Below, piece after piece: positions 54,863 through 62,826 of a DNA stretch of 64,000 nucleotides. Below the pieces are notes generated by a model that saw only the letters and a program-made list of their open reading frames with translations, ran no database searches and was not told the origin of the DNA. A program made the translations under genes and the position numbers. How positions within the stretch are numbered: the stretch's first letter is position 1; every line of letters begins with the position of its first letter. This DNA comes from a virus, in IMG/VR virus record IMGVR_UViG_3300046454_000714, positions 1 through 64,000 of that record, one strand, 5' to 3'.

Positions 54863-56854
54863 GTGGCCGTCGAGACGCAGGCGCACCAGGACATCATCGA
54901 CGCCTATGGCCGGTCTCAGCAGCGGGCTGTCATCCAGACGACGGTGACGCTGCAGCGGCTGTGGAAGGAGCTTGCGGCCACGGATCTCTCACGGTCGTGG
55001 CTCGGGGGTCTGGGTGCGGCGATGGTGCGGGCCGTGTCGGCCGGCCAGTTGGTGGCGGCGTCGACGGGCCAGAAGTACATCGAGGCGATGGTCCGCGGGG
55101 ATGGGCTGGGCAACAACTACATGGAGCAGGCGTCGCATGTCGACGCCCGCTCGTTCTCGGGTGCCGCGTCGGACGGCCGGGCGCTGGACAGCCTGCTGTA
55201 TCTGCCGGTGATTCGCACGAAGACGCTGATCGGTAACGGGCTGACGTTGCAGGAGGCGATGCTCGGCGGCAGGGCCCAGCTCTTGCAGGTGGCCGCTTCG
55301 GAGGTCGCGGATGCGGGCCGTGGTGCGGCCAGTGTGTCGATGATCGCGAACCGGTCGGTGACGGGCTACGTGCGGACTGTCCGCTCGGGGGCCTGTGCGC
55401 GGTGCGCGATTCTCGCTGGCCGCTGGTACCGGTGGAATGCCGACTTCGAACGGCACAAGAGGTGCTTCCCCGCCGGTGTCGTCGTGTCAGGCCCGCGCAC
55501 GCTGGCGGCCACGCGGCGGCGGTATGAGGGGGAACTCGTCATCCTCACGACGGCGAGTGGCCAGGAGCTCCCCGCCACCGGCAATCACCCGATACTGACG
55601 CGACGCGGCTGGGTCGCTGCCAATCTCATCCAGGAAGGCGACGAGGTAGTCCGCAGCCTCCGGCCGGAGGGCGCTGCGCCCCTCGTAGTCCCAGATCATC
55701 AGCAGATGCCATCCCGCATCGAGGATGTATGGGCTACGGAGAGCGTGGCGGGCGTGCTTCGCGGCGTGCCAACCACCGCCGAGGATTTCCACGGCGACGG
55801 AGGCCACGGCGAAGTCGACGTTGTAGGGCCCAACCGCTTTCTGTGGGGTGAAGTCGAGGCAGCGCTCGCGCAGCATCTGGGCGAAGAGGTCCTCACCGTC
55901 GGAGCGTTGGGCTCGATCGGCATTCCGCTCTCGGCTCAGCGCGGCCACTTTGAGCGTGTCACCGGAGATCGGTTTGCCGCGGACGGCGTCATGGGCGGCC
56001 TGCGTGATCCTGGCCCGCTCCTCGGGGCTGGCCTTGGACATGCGCAGGGCATTGGCTTCAGCGCGGTCGCGGAGATGCGTCCCGGCCTGCTTGAGGTGGC
56101 GCCGCACGACGCCTCGCATGACGCCATAGCGGATGGATATGGACTGTTCGCTCTCTCCGCTCTCGTAGGCGGCAACGAGTTCAGCGGTGGGGAGATCTAT
56201 GGCGCAGGGCCGCGGTGGGATGCCGCGGGCCTGGCGGGCTCGATGGAAGACGCTGAGCGAGATGCCCGAGTTGGCCGCGAGCTCCTTGAGCGGCTCGCCG
56301 GACAGGTAGAGCTCGATCGCGTGGTCGAGGCGCGCAGGGTCAGTTGGTCCGGGCATGTGTATGACCTCAATTCGACAGAGGGCTGGTTCAACGCGAACGG
56401 CCTAATCGTATCTAACTGTCAGTGCTACGGGGTGCCAGCTACAGAGGCTCGCCCGGGCCGTCACACGAACCCGATGTCGTTCTTTCAGGGTCTGTCGCGC
56501 GCGGAGCAGGATCGCCGGTTCACGATCGGCGGCGCGGAGGCGATCCGGAACGGCGCCGACATCTACTCGGTGGTGAACGCGGGCCGTTCGACGATCACGC
56601 TGGACGCCTACGGCAAGAAGGTCGTGGCGACGCTCGAAGGCACGACGAAGCGCGGCGCGTTCTACCAGCAGATGCTGCGTGAGGCCGAGCAGCGCACCGG
56701 GCAGAGGTTCGCCCGGAACGGCTACGACCTGGAGCGTGGCCTGCCCCGCTTTCACCTGCGGACGCCACGGCTCACGCCCGGCGAGATCCTGCGTCTCTCG
56801 GATGACCGTAACGAGCTGATCCGCCTGCTACGGCGTTTCGGCTACCTGTCGTAG
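54863..56854 (+). CDS. MuF-like minor capsid protein interrupted by an intein
   Basis: 663 residues as translated, GTG start; about 345 after removal of the intein (residues 201-518). The N-extein is helical and ends in the metal-binding pair C178-x2-C181 and H198. The C-extein resumes at C519-Q-C521, so splicing restores C-x2-C...H-x2-C-x-C of the phage Mu F/VG15 family. The C-extein continues with TNPMSFFQGLSRAEQDRRF and a helical end. These proteins sit inside the head and may be injected. The gene is only functional if splicing occurs. Confidence 0.88.
   Translation: MAVETQAHQDIIDAYGRSQQRAVIQTTVTLQRLWKELAATDLSRSWLGGLGAAMVRAVSAGQLVAASTGQKYIEAMVRGDGLGNNYMEQASHVDARSFSGAASDGRALDSLLYLPVIRTKTLIGNGLTLQEAMLGGRAQLLQVAASEVADAGRGAASVSMIANRSVTGYVRTVRSGACARCAILAGRWYRWNADFERHKRCFPAGVVVSGPRTLAATRRRYEGELVILTTASGQELPATGNHPILTRRGWVAANLIQEGDEVVRSLRPEGAAPLVVPDHQQMPSRIEDVWATESVAGVLRGVPTTAEDFHGDGGHGEVDVVGPNRFLWGEVEAALAQHLGEEVLTVGALGSIGIPLSAQRGHFERVTGDRFAADGVMGGLRDPGPLLGAGLGHAQGIGFSAVAEMRPGLLEVAPHDASHDAIADGYGLFALSALVGGNEFSGGEIYGAGPRWDAAGLAGSMEDAERDARVGRELLERLAGQVELDRVVEARRVSWSGHVYDLNSTEGWFNANGLIVSNCQCYGVPATEARPGRHTNPMSFFQGLSRAEQDRRFTIGGAEAIRNGADIYSVVNAGRSTITLDAYGKKVVATLEGTTKRGAFYQQMLREAEQRTGQRFARNGYDLERGLPRFHLRTPRLTPGEILRLSDDRNELIRLLRRFGYLS
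55463..56416 (+). mobile_element. Intein in MuF metal site
   Basis: 318 residues, Cys201 to Asn518, followed by Cys519. Block A begins CFPAGVVV, block B is LPATGNHPILT (the TxxH region), block F/G is GHVYDLNSTEGWFNANGLIVSN. The usual penultimate His is Ser here, a known but less common variation. The sense strand has no LAGLIDADG or HNH domain between blocks B and F; it reads about 220 residues including AEDFHGDGGHGEVDVV. The endonuclease appears to be on the opposite strand (next entry). Confidence 0.85.
55487..56356 (-). CDS. Antisense homing endonuclease nested inside the intein (Vsr/DUF559-like)
   Basis: 289 codons on the minus strand, wholly within the intein. Start ATG has GAGG 8 bases upstream. 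Two HTH-like units come first (LSGEPLKELAANSGISLSVF, then ESGESEQSISIRYGVMRGVV), followed by a NUMOD-like SPEERARITQAAHDAVRGKP. The nuclease domain begins GEDLFAQML and has FTPQKAVGPYNVDFAV, VAVEILGGGWH and YILDAGWHLLMIWD. This matches the Glu, Asp and Glu positions of Vsr/DUF559 PD-(D/E)XK enzymes. Codons align exactly opposite sense codons, a register that favours long shadow ORFs, yet the domain match argues for a real gene. Confidence 0.7.
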   Translation of the reverse strand: MPGPTDPARLDHAIELYLSGEPLKELAANSGISLSVFHRARQARGIPPRPCAIDLPTAELVAAYESGESEQSISIRYGVMRGVVRRHLKQAGTHLRDRAEANALRMSKASPEERARITQAAHDAVRGKPISGDTLKVAALSRERNADRAQRSDGEDLFAQMLRERCLDFTPQKAVGPYNVDFAVASVAVEILGGGWHAAKHARHALRSPYILDAGWHLLMIWDYEGRSALRPEAADYLVAFLDEIGSDPAASRQYRVIAGGGELLATRRREDDEFPLIPPPRGRQRARA

Positions 56855-56933
56855 CCCGCAGGCCGCCGCATCACGACCCAAGTTTGGCCGCGCGCAAGGC
56901 GCGGTCTCTGATCCCGCAATGGGAGTTCCATCC

Positions 56934-57674
56934 ATGAGTGCGACTCGTACCCGCTGGCTGCCCGCTGCTCAGAGCGTGGGCTGGTTCCGGCTCAACCGTC
57001 ACGAAGACCCCGACCCCGCCGACCCGGAGCCTGCTCCGGACCCGGCAGCCGATCCGGCAGATCCGGATCCCGAGCCTGACCCGGCAGGCGACCCGGCGGA
57101 CCCCGAGCCTGATCCGGAGCCTGAAGGCGCGGACAAACTCGGCGATGAGGGCAAGAAGGCTCTCGACCGGATGAAGGCCGAGCGTGCCGCGGCCAAGAAG
57201 ACTGCCGCTGCCGAGAAGAAGCGCGCCGACGACCTTGCACGCAAGGTGCAGGAGTTCGAGGACGCGCAGAAGTCTGAGGCGGAAAAGCTCGCGGCGAAGG
57301 TCGAACGGTCTGCCCAGCGGGAGGCCAAGGCGACCGCGCGTGCCGTGGCGGCCGAAGTGCGGGCCGCGGCCGGCGAGTTCGCCGACCCGGGCGACGCCGT
57401 GGATGTGCTGATGCGCGACCCCAGCCAGTACGTCGACGCGGACGGCGAGATCGACATGGACGCCATCGAGACGGCCCTGACGGATCTGCTGGGCCGGAAG
57501 CCGCACTGGAAGAAGCCTGAGCCGGCCGCCCCGGTGGTTGAGCCGAAGCAGAAGCTGAAGCCGGATCCGGGCCAGGGCTCGCGTGGCGCTCCGGCTCCCG
57601 TGGACTACCGCACCGCCTCGAAGGAAGAGGTCGCTGCGGAGCTCGGCAAATTCGGCTACCGGCAGCGCGTGTGA
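56934..57674 (+). CDS. Capsid scaffolding protein
   Basis: 246 residues. Acidic Asp/Pro repeats (DPDPADPEPAPDP, residues 25-65) are followed by a long coiled coil (about 75-150; KKTAAAEKKRADDLARKVQE) and a basic end (HWKKPE...). This is the typical profile and position of a scaffold directly before the capsid gene. It is probably cleaved or released during maturation, perhaps by the Prp-like protein encoded next. Confidence 0.8.
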   Translation: MSATRTRWLPAAQSVGWFRLNRHEDPDPADPEPAPDPAADPADPDPEPDPAGDPADPEPDPEPEGADKLGDEGKKALDRMKAERAAAKKTAAAEKKRADDLARKVQEFEDAQKSEAEKLAAKVERSAQREAKATARAVAAEVRAAAGEFADPGDAVDVLMRDPSQYVDADGEIDMDAIETALTDLLGRKPHWKKPEPAAPVVEPKQKLKPDPGQGSRGAPAPVDYRTASKEEVAAELGKFGYRQRV

Positions 57675-57862
57675 TCACGGTCCGGGCCCGGTTGGGCGGC
57701 GGACGCACCTCGATTGAGGTGTCCGGTCACGACGAGCCTGCTGCTGGGGGTCGCGTCTGCGCCGCCGTGACGGCCATCACCCAAACCGCGCTGCTGGGCC
57801 TGGATCAGTACGCCCAGCAGTACCCGGACCAAGTGTCCATAGAGATCATCACTGAGGAGTGA
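57671..57862 (+). CDS. Prp-like cysteine protease
   Basis: 63 residues, GTG overlapping the scaffold stop. TSIEVSGHDEPAAGG, RVCAAVTAITQTALLGL and DQVSIEIITEE follow the ribosomal-processing cysteine protease Prp, whose catalytic His and Cys correspond to H20 and C30. The host enzyme trims ribosomal protein L27, and Prp of Staphylococcus is known to cleave phage scaffold and capsid. Here it lies between scaffold and capsid genes, so I infer a prohead protease. It is shorter than full-length Prp, which is about 105 residues. Confidence 0.65.
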   Translation: MITVRARLGGGRTSIEVSGHDEPAAGGRVCAAVTAITQTALLGLDQYAQQYPDQVSIEIITEE

Positions 57863-57864
57863 GA

Positions 57865-59196
57865 ATGACCCCCACCATGTCCGCGGTTCGCCCGCGGCTC
57901 CACCGCGCCCCGCGGCCGTGGTTCAAGCTGGACCGGCACGCCGGTGTCCGGCCGTCCCTGCCCGCCGGCATCCAGGCGATGCTGCAGAACGGCATCCTCG
58001 ACCGTGTCTTCCGCGACGCGCTGGTGCCGAACTTCCTGTTCCCTCAGATCGCAGACGCTGAGCCGTGGATGGGCGGGCTGGGCGACACGAAGACGTTCAC
58101 CCGCAAGGGTCTGCTCGCCCCGGTGACGACTCCGGTGACGGGTTCGGACCCGTCGGCGGCGACGTACAGCATCGAGCAGTGGTCCGTGACGATGGACCAG
58201 TACGCGAACTCGATGGACACCAACATGCTCGGCTCGGCGATGGCGCTGGCCAGCAAGTTCCTGGCGGACGTCGAGAACCTGGGCATCAACGCCGGGCAGA
58301 CCATCAACCAGGTGGCCCGCAACAAGCTGTACAAGGCGTATGCGGGCGGCCGGACCTGGGTGACCACGGCCGGCTCCTCGGACACGTCGATGATCGTCAA
58401 CTCGACGGACGGCTTCACCACCGTCATGGTCAACGGCGTCCCGACCGCCGTGTCCGCGTCGAACCCGCTGACCGTGTCGGTCGCGGGTGTCGCGAACACG
58501 GTGACCGGCGTCAACACCGGCACCAGCACGCTGACCCTGGGCACCGCCCGGGTGGATGTCGCCGGTGACTACGTGACCGCGGCGAACGCCCCGGTCTCGG
58601 TCCGGGCGACCGGTAACTCGCCCTACGACCTGTCGTCGTCGAACGTCGTGACGTTCGCGAACTTCCGGGCCGCGGTGGCGCGTCTGCGGAAGATGGCGGT
58701 TCCGACGGTGGGCGGCTACTACGTCGCCCACATCGACCCGGACACGGAGGCGCAGCTTTTCGCGGACGCCGACTTCAAGCAGGCCCTTCAGGGCCGCGTG
58801 GACTCGCCGATCTACACGGAGCTGTCCATTGGCCGGTTCGCGGGCATCGACTGGGTGCGCAACCTGGAGGCGCCGACCATCACCAACGGCGGCTCTGCGG
58901 GCACCCTGACGGTGCACCGGCCGATCGTGCTGGGTGCGAACGCGCTGATGTCGGCGCCGTTCGAGGGCACCAACACCCTTCTCGCCGGTACCGGCGTCGA
59001 GGACGTGCCGGAGATCCGCACCATCAACGCCGCCCCCGGTGTGGACGTCACCCTGCTGGTGCGCCCGGCGCAGGACCGGCTGCAGCAGGTCATCGCCTCG
59101 ACCTGGTCGTGGGTCGGCGACTACGGCGTTCCGTCGGACGCGGGCACGGGCGACGCGGCGCTGTACAAGCGCGGCGTCGTCATCGAGCACGCCTGA
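57865..59196 (+). CDS. Major capsid protein (P22-coat-like)
   Basis: 443 residues; ATG chosen with GAGGAG 5 bp upstream in place of the GTG at 57859. About 30 basic N-terminal residues (RPRLHRAPRPWFKLDRH) may be a removable propeptide. The body resembles P22-type coat proteins: ILDRVFRDALVPNFLFPQIA, DTKTFTRKGLL, a Thr/Val-rich insertion domain at about 155-245, and YVAHIDPDTEAQLFADADF. The end (DAALYKRGVVIEHA) fits the family. Confidence 0.9.
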   Translation: MTPTMSAVRPRLHRAPRPWFKLDRHAGVRPSLPAGIQAMLQNGILDRVFRDALVPNFLFPQIADAEPWMGGLGDTKTFTRKGLLAPVTTPVTGSDPSAATYSIEQWSVTMDQYANSMDTNMLGSAMALASKFLADVENLGINAGQTINQVARNKLYKAYAGGRTWVTTAGSSDTSMIVNSTDGFTTVMVNGVPTAVSASNPLTVSVAGVANTVTGVNTGTSTLTLGTARVDVAGDYVTAANAPVSVRATGNSPYDLSSSNVVTFANFRAAVARLRKMAVPTVGGYYVAHIDPDTEAQLFADADFKQALQGRVDSPIYTELSIGRFAGIDWVRNLEAPTITNGGSAGTLTVHRPIVLGANALMSAPFEGTNTLLAGTGVEDVPEIRTINAAPGVDVTLLVRPAQDRLQQVIASTWSWVGDYGVPSDAGTGDAALYKRGVVIEHA

Positions 59197-59204
59197 CCCC
59201 GTCT

Positions 59205-59244
59205 CCCTCCGGCGTGGACAACCCTGTCCGTCCGCGCCGGAGGG
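59205..59244 (+). terminator. Hairpin after capsid gene
   Basis: CCCTCCGGCG / CGCCGGAGGG stem directly after the capsid stop; partial terminators here commonly keep capsid mRNA more abundant than downstream messages. Confidence 0.6.
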
Positions 59245-59268
59245 CCTTCAGGAAGGAAGGAGAGCAGC

Positions 59269-59637
59269 ATGCGCGTGCGCGTACTGCAGCCGACGCGGTC
59301 GTATTGGAACTACGAGGTCCGCGAGTTCGGCGAGGGCGACGAGCTGGAGGGCGACCTCGCCCGCCATCTCGCCGCGAATGCCCCGGAGGGGGCTGTGAAG
59401 GTTACCGAGGCAGATCCGGAGCCCGAGCCGGAGCCGGAGGCGCCCGCCGAACCGCCCGAGGTGTCGGACCCGGGCGGCGATGAGCCGCCGGTGGACGGCA
59501 CCATCGACGACCTCATGGCCTGGGTGAACGACGACCGTGAGCGTGCCGTGCAGGCGCTGGCGGCGGAGCAGGCGAAGGACAAGCCGCGCAGCACCGTGGT
59601 GAAGCGGTTGACGGCGATGGCCGGCACCGAGGAGTAG
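59269..59637 (+). CDS. Small head-associated protein
   Basis: 122 residues, GGAAGGAAGGAG leader. Beta-rich start (VRVLQPTRSYWNYEVREFGE), acidic Pro/Glu linker, and a helical end. Position fits a head-decoration or connector accessory protein. Confidence 0.6.
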   Translation: MRVRVLQPTRSYWNYEVREFGEGDELEGDLARHLAANAPEGAVKVTEADPEPEPEPEAPAEPPEVSDPGGDEPPVDGTIDDLMAWVNDDRERAVQALAAEQAKDKPRSTVVKRLTAMAGTEE

Positions 59638-59649
59638 AGGGGGCCCGTC

Positions 59650-60279
59650 ATGTCCCCGACTCCTCTCGCCACGCAGACGGACCTTGAGGCCGCACTGCAG
59701 CGGACGTTGGACCCGGCGCAGGCGGCGATGGCTCTGCGTCGGGCGTCGGCGCGGGTGCGGAAGTACTGCCGCCAGGACTTCACGCTCGTCGAGAACCAGA
59801 CCATCACCCTGCCGGGTGGCGGGCGGGTGCTGCGGATTCCCCAACGGCCTCTGGTCGTTGATGACACGCATCCGCTGACGGTGGTCGAGCTGTTCGGGAT
59901 CTCCAATCAGGAGTACACGGCGCTGGAGGGCCGGGACTTCACGCGCATCGGCAGCGAGCTGACCCGCGGCGAAGCCTGGTGGGCGCCAACCAGACTGATG
60001 GGCTGGCCATTCATGCGACCCATGGGGATCTGGGCGCAACGCGTCCGGGTCACCCACAGCCACGGCGACGGCGAGGTCCCGGACGACGTCCTCGATGTCG
60101 TGCTCGATCTGGCGCAGATGAACATGACCAACCCGCAGGGCCTGCGCTCGGAGTCGATCGACGACTACCAGCGCACGTTCGCCTCCGAGACCATCGGCGG
60201 CGCACTGCTGACCGCGGACCACAAAGAGGCGCTGCGGCAGTACCGCGGCGGCTCGTTCTCCGTGGCGCCGGTGACCTGA
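59650..60279 (+). CDS. Head-tail connector (gp6/adaptor-like)
   Basis: 209 residues. LEAALQRTLDPAQAAMALRR ... VRKYCRQDFTLVENQTITLPG and DDVLDVVLDLAQMNMTNPQG are hallmarks of the HK97 gp6/SPP1 gp15 adaptor family, which binds below the portal. The ATG of the next gene overlaps the stop. Confidence 0.82.
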   Translation: MSPTPLATQTDLEAALQRTLDPAQAAMALRRASARVRKYCRQDFTLVENQTITLPGGGRVLRIPQRPLVVDDTHPLTVVELFGISNQEYTALEGRDFTRIGSELTRGEAWWAPTRLMGWPFMRPMGIWAQRVRVTHSHGDGEVPDDVLDVVLDLAQMNMTNPQGLRSESIDDYQRTFASETIGGALLTADHKEALRQYRGGSFSVAPVT

Positions 60280-60686
60280 TGACGGCCATCGACATCCAGC
60301 CTCTGCTCGCTGCGGGCCGCAACGCCCACAATCAGCTGCTGGTGGATACCTGCACCATCAGCCGGCCGGGGGCGCCGACGCTCAACCGCACCACAAGCGT
60401 TCTCACTCCGGGTTCGCCGACGGTCCTGTATTCGGGTGCCTGCCGGCTGAAGCCCCAGCGCGTCCCGAGGAACGAGGAGGCGGGGGAGCGGCTGACGGTG
60501 GTGGCCCGCTACGAGGTGGCTCTGCCGTTCGCGTCACTGGCCACCGACTCACTGCAGACCGGCGACACGGTGACGATCACGGCGTCCGGGGACACCAGGC
60601 TTGTCGGCGAGGTGTTCGCGGTGATGGCTGTCGACTTCAGCAGCACCGCGACGGCCTGGCGGATCACTGTCGAAGCGGCCACGTGA
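60279..60686 (+). CDS. Head closure protein (DUF6093 type)
   Basis: 135 residues. AHNQLLVDTCTISRPG, then the small beta barrel YSGACRLKPQ...YEVALPF...LQTGDTVTITAS, fits DUF6093 head-closure proteins, the next ring in the connector. Shares a base with the adaptor gene. Confidence 0.75.
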   Translation: MTAIDIQPLLAAGRNAHNQLLVDTCTISRPGAPTLNRTTSVLTPGSPTVLYSGACRLKPQRVPRNEEAGERLTVVARYEVALPFASLATDSLQTGDTVTITASGDTRLVGEVFAVMAVDFSSTATAWRITVEAAT

Positions 60687-60699
60687 CAGGGGGCGGCCG

Positions 60700-61110
60700 A
60701 TGACGACTCCTGCCGTCCTGCCGCACGTCGACGCGGTCACGGCCGCGCTCGAAACGGCTGGCCTGGTGGTCTACGTCGGCGGGGCACCCCCCGGCGTCTC
60801 CCCGACCGCCACCACCCCGTATGTCGTCCTCTACCCCGAGCCGGGCCGCGCGATGACTGCGTCGCTCGGCGACAACCGGACCGATTTCTCTGCTGTCGTC
60901 CAGCTGACGTGTGTGGGTCTGACGGCGGCGCAGGCCATGTCGGTGTCCGACCGGGCCATCGCCGCGCTGTCTGTCGTCCTGGCGGTCGCCGGGCGCGCGT
61001 CCTGGAAGCCGGAGTCCCTCGACGGGCAGCCGGTGCAGCGGGATGACGACGTAGTCCCGCCCAACTACTACGCACCCAGCCGGTACCGGCTGCGCTCAAT
61101 CCCCCTGTAG
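60700..61110 (+). CDS. Tail terminator-like protein
   Basis: 136 residues; PHVDAVTAALETAGLVVYVG, TTPYVVLYPEPGR and VVQLTCVGLTAAQAM match small tail-terminator proteins in order and pattern. Ends the head-tail interface set. Confidence 0.65.
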   Translation: MTTPAVLPHVDAVTAALETAGLVVYVGGAPPGVSPTATTPYVVLYPEPGRAMTASLGDNRTDFSAVVQLTCVGLTAAQAMSVSDRAIAALSVVLAVAGRASWKPESLDGQPVQRDDDVVPPNYYAPSRYRLRSIPL

Positions 61111-61122
61111 AGGAGTTCCTCC

Positions 61123-61452
61123 ATGGCAACCCTGACCACTCAGGTCATCAGCCTCGCGGGCCTCGGCGTGACTTACGGTGCCGCCGCCGCCTCGACGAAG
61201 GTCATCTGTGACGAGCGGACGTTCTTGCACGTCAAGAACGCCGCCGGTTCCAGCATGACCGTCACCCTGTCGTCGACCGCGAAGGTCCGCAGCCAGGCGG
61301 CGGCGGATGTCGTCGTCACCGTCCCGGCCACCACCGGCGACATGATGATCGGCCCCATCACGAAGGATCTGTTCGCCGGCGTCTCGGACGGCCTGGCCGC
61401 GGTCGCCTACTCGTCGACGACGTCGGTCACTGTCGCTGCCGTGCGCATCTGA
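61123..61452 (+). CDS. Virion structural protein, beta-rich
   Basis: 109 residues, Thr/Val/Ala-rich throughout, probably an Ig-like beta sandwich. Placed before the tail tube gene. It could be a minor tail or decoration protein. Confidence 0.6.
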   Translation: MATLTTQVISLAGLGVTYGAAAASTKVICDERTFLHVKNAAGSSMTVTLSSTAKVRSQAAADVVVTVPATTGDMMIGPITKDLFAGVSDGLAAVAYSSTTSVTVAAVRI

Positions 61453-61475
61453 CCCTCACCCGCCCCGTCTCGCCC

Positions 61476-61498
61476 GCCCCGCTGCCCGGGGCTTTTTT
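61476..61498 (+). terminator. Intrinsic terminator
   Basis: GCCCCG, 5-nt loop, CGGGGC, then six T bases, between the structural gene and tail tube gene. Confidence 0.8.
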
Positions 61499-61517
61499 CA
61501 TGCCCTGAGGAGGGTTC

Positions 61518-61997
61518 ATGTCTGACCTGATCAGCGATGGCAACACGAAGGTTTCGTGGGTGGGGTCCATCGCGAACATCAACGCGCCCACGACCACGGA
61601 GTTGAACGGCGGCTCCGACTGGACGCTGCGGATCACCCCGGACGGCCTGAAGGCCGACCCGGCGACCGCGGACGTCGACACCAGCTCACTCGGCTCGACG
61701 TTCACGACCAACCAGCCCGGCCGCCGCTCCTACACGGTGGAGGTCACGTTCAAGCGCGGCTCGACCACGATCGAAGACCAGCCGTACACGACGCTGACGT
61801 ACAACACCTCCGGCTACCTGGTGGTCCGCCGCGGTTCCGCGTTCGCGACCGCCTACGCTTCCGCGGACAAGGTCGAGGTGTACCCGGTGACCGCGGGTGA
61901 GGCGCAGAACATCGCCCCGGCCGCCAACGAGGTCTCGAAGTTCATGAGTCCGCTCAAGGTCACCTCGGACCCGGCGACGAGGGCCATCGTCGCCTGA
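61518..61997 (+). CDS. Major tail tube protein
   Basis: 159 residues, GAGGAGGG leader. KVSWVGSIANINAPTTTELN, DWTLRITPDGL and SYTVEVTFKRGST follow the siphophage tube protein. The gene is directly followed by the chaperones; shares a base with the next start. Confidence 0.85.
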   Translation: MSDLISDGNTKVSWVGSIANINAPTTTELNGGSDWTLRITPDGLKADPATADVDTSSLGSTFTTNQPGRRSYTVEVTFKRGSTTIEDQPYTTLTYNTSGYLVVRRGSAFATAYASADKVEVYPVTAGEAQNIAPAANEVSKFMSPLKVTSDPATRAIVA

Positions 61998-62473
61998 TGC
62001 CTGACATCTCGGAGCTCTTGGCAGGGGCGTCGCCGCGCGAGGTCACCGTGCAGGTGTGTCTTGCGGGCGACGTGGGCGCCGAACTTCAGGCGCTGGAAGC
62101 AGAGTTGGGCGAGTTGGGGGAGTGGCATTCGACGTCGCTGGGTGAAGTAAACCCGGCCTACGAGCTGCAGGAGCGCCTCACGGTGGCGCGCGAGCGGGCG
62201 CGGGAGGCTGCGGTCGAGTTCCGGTTCCGGGCGCTCGGGCATCGCGCCTACAGCAACCTACTGGCCGCCCATCCGGCGCCGGAGGGCTCGAAGGAGCCGT
62301 ATGACGCGGGGACGTTTCTGCCCGCAGTCCTGGCAGTCTGCTGTGTGGAGCCGTCGCTGACTCCGGCGCAGGTGGACCGGTTGCTGGACGTCGTCAACGA
62401 CGGCACCGCGCGGACCCTGTTCGCCGCGGCGCTCGCGGTGAACGAGGAGCCGAGCCCTGTCCCTTTCTCGTAG
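61997..62473 (+). CDS. Tail assembly chaperone, G-type
   Basis: 158 residues. Acidic/helical N-terminus and FRFRALGHRAYSNLLAAHPA ... GTFLPAVLAVCCVEPSLTPA match actinophage tail assembly chaperones. Near the end the slippery CCCTTTC lies just before the TAG; a -1 slip makes the longer product described in the next entries. It is a distant relative of the gene at 63228. Confidence 0.85.
   Translation: MPDISELLAGASPREVTVQVCLAGDVGAELQALEAELGELGEWHSTSLGEVNPAYELQERLTVARERAREAAVEFRFRALGHRAYSNLLAAHPAPEGSKEPYDAGTFLPAVLAVCCVEPSLTPAQVDRLLDVVNDGTARTLFAAALAVNEEPSPVPFS
62461..62467 (+). promoter_or_regulatory. -1 programmed frameshift site
   Basis: CCCTTTC, a canonical X-XXY-YYZ heptamer in the zero frame as C-CCT-TTC. 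Slipping gives CCC-TTT and continues CTC-GTA-GCC, bypassing the TAG at 62471-62473. Confidence 0.85.
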
Positions 62474-62826
62474 CCCGCCTGCGGGATCACCGGTTCCCGT
62501 ACCGGCGGGAAGTCGAGGCGGCCCGGGCGTGGAGTATCCCGCGCAGCATCCTCCTCGGCCGCCCGCAGCCGAGTCCCGGTGAGCCGTTGTGGCTGCCGGA
62601 AGACCGCTGGTGGGCGATGGCTCTGATGGAGGCCGAGTCGGGGCTGTGCGGGGACTGCGGGCATTCGCTCGCGGAGTCGACGCATGCCGACAACGAGTAC
62701 GCCTACGACGCGTCGATCACGAAATGCCATGCCTGTCTGGCCGGTGCACGCCGGGTGGCGGCGCATCAGGAAGACGGCGGCAAGACCGAGGGCCTGAAGG
62801 TCTCCGTATTTCGAAGGGAGTCGTGA
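62467..62826 (+). CDS. Tail assembly chaperone, GT-type extension (frameshift product)
   Basis: 119 residues in the -1 frame, made only as a fusion to the preceding protein (61997-62467 joined to 62467-62826, 276 residues). The sequence includes HRFPYRREVEAARAWSIPRS, PLWLPEDRWWAMALMEAESG and a zinc-type CGDCGHSL...CHACLAG, as in other actinophage T-domains. There is no independent RBS at its 5' end. Confidence 0.85.
   Translation, partial: LVARLRDHRFPYRREVEAARAWSIPRSILLGRPQPSPGEPLWLPEDRWWAMALMEAESGLCGDCGHSLAESTHADNEYAYDASITKCHACLAGARRVAAHQEDGGKTEGLKVSVFRRES

Noticed and set aside
57805-59190. 461-codon minus-strand ORF
   Set aside because: Shadow of the major capsid gene; low-complexity Arg/Val sequence.
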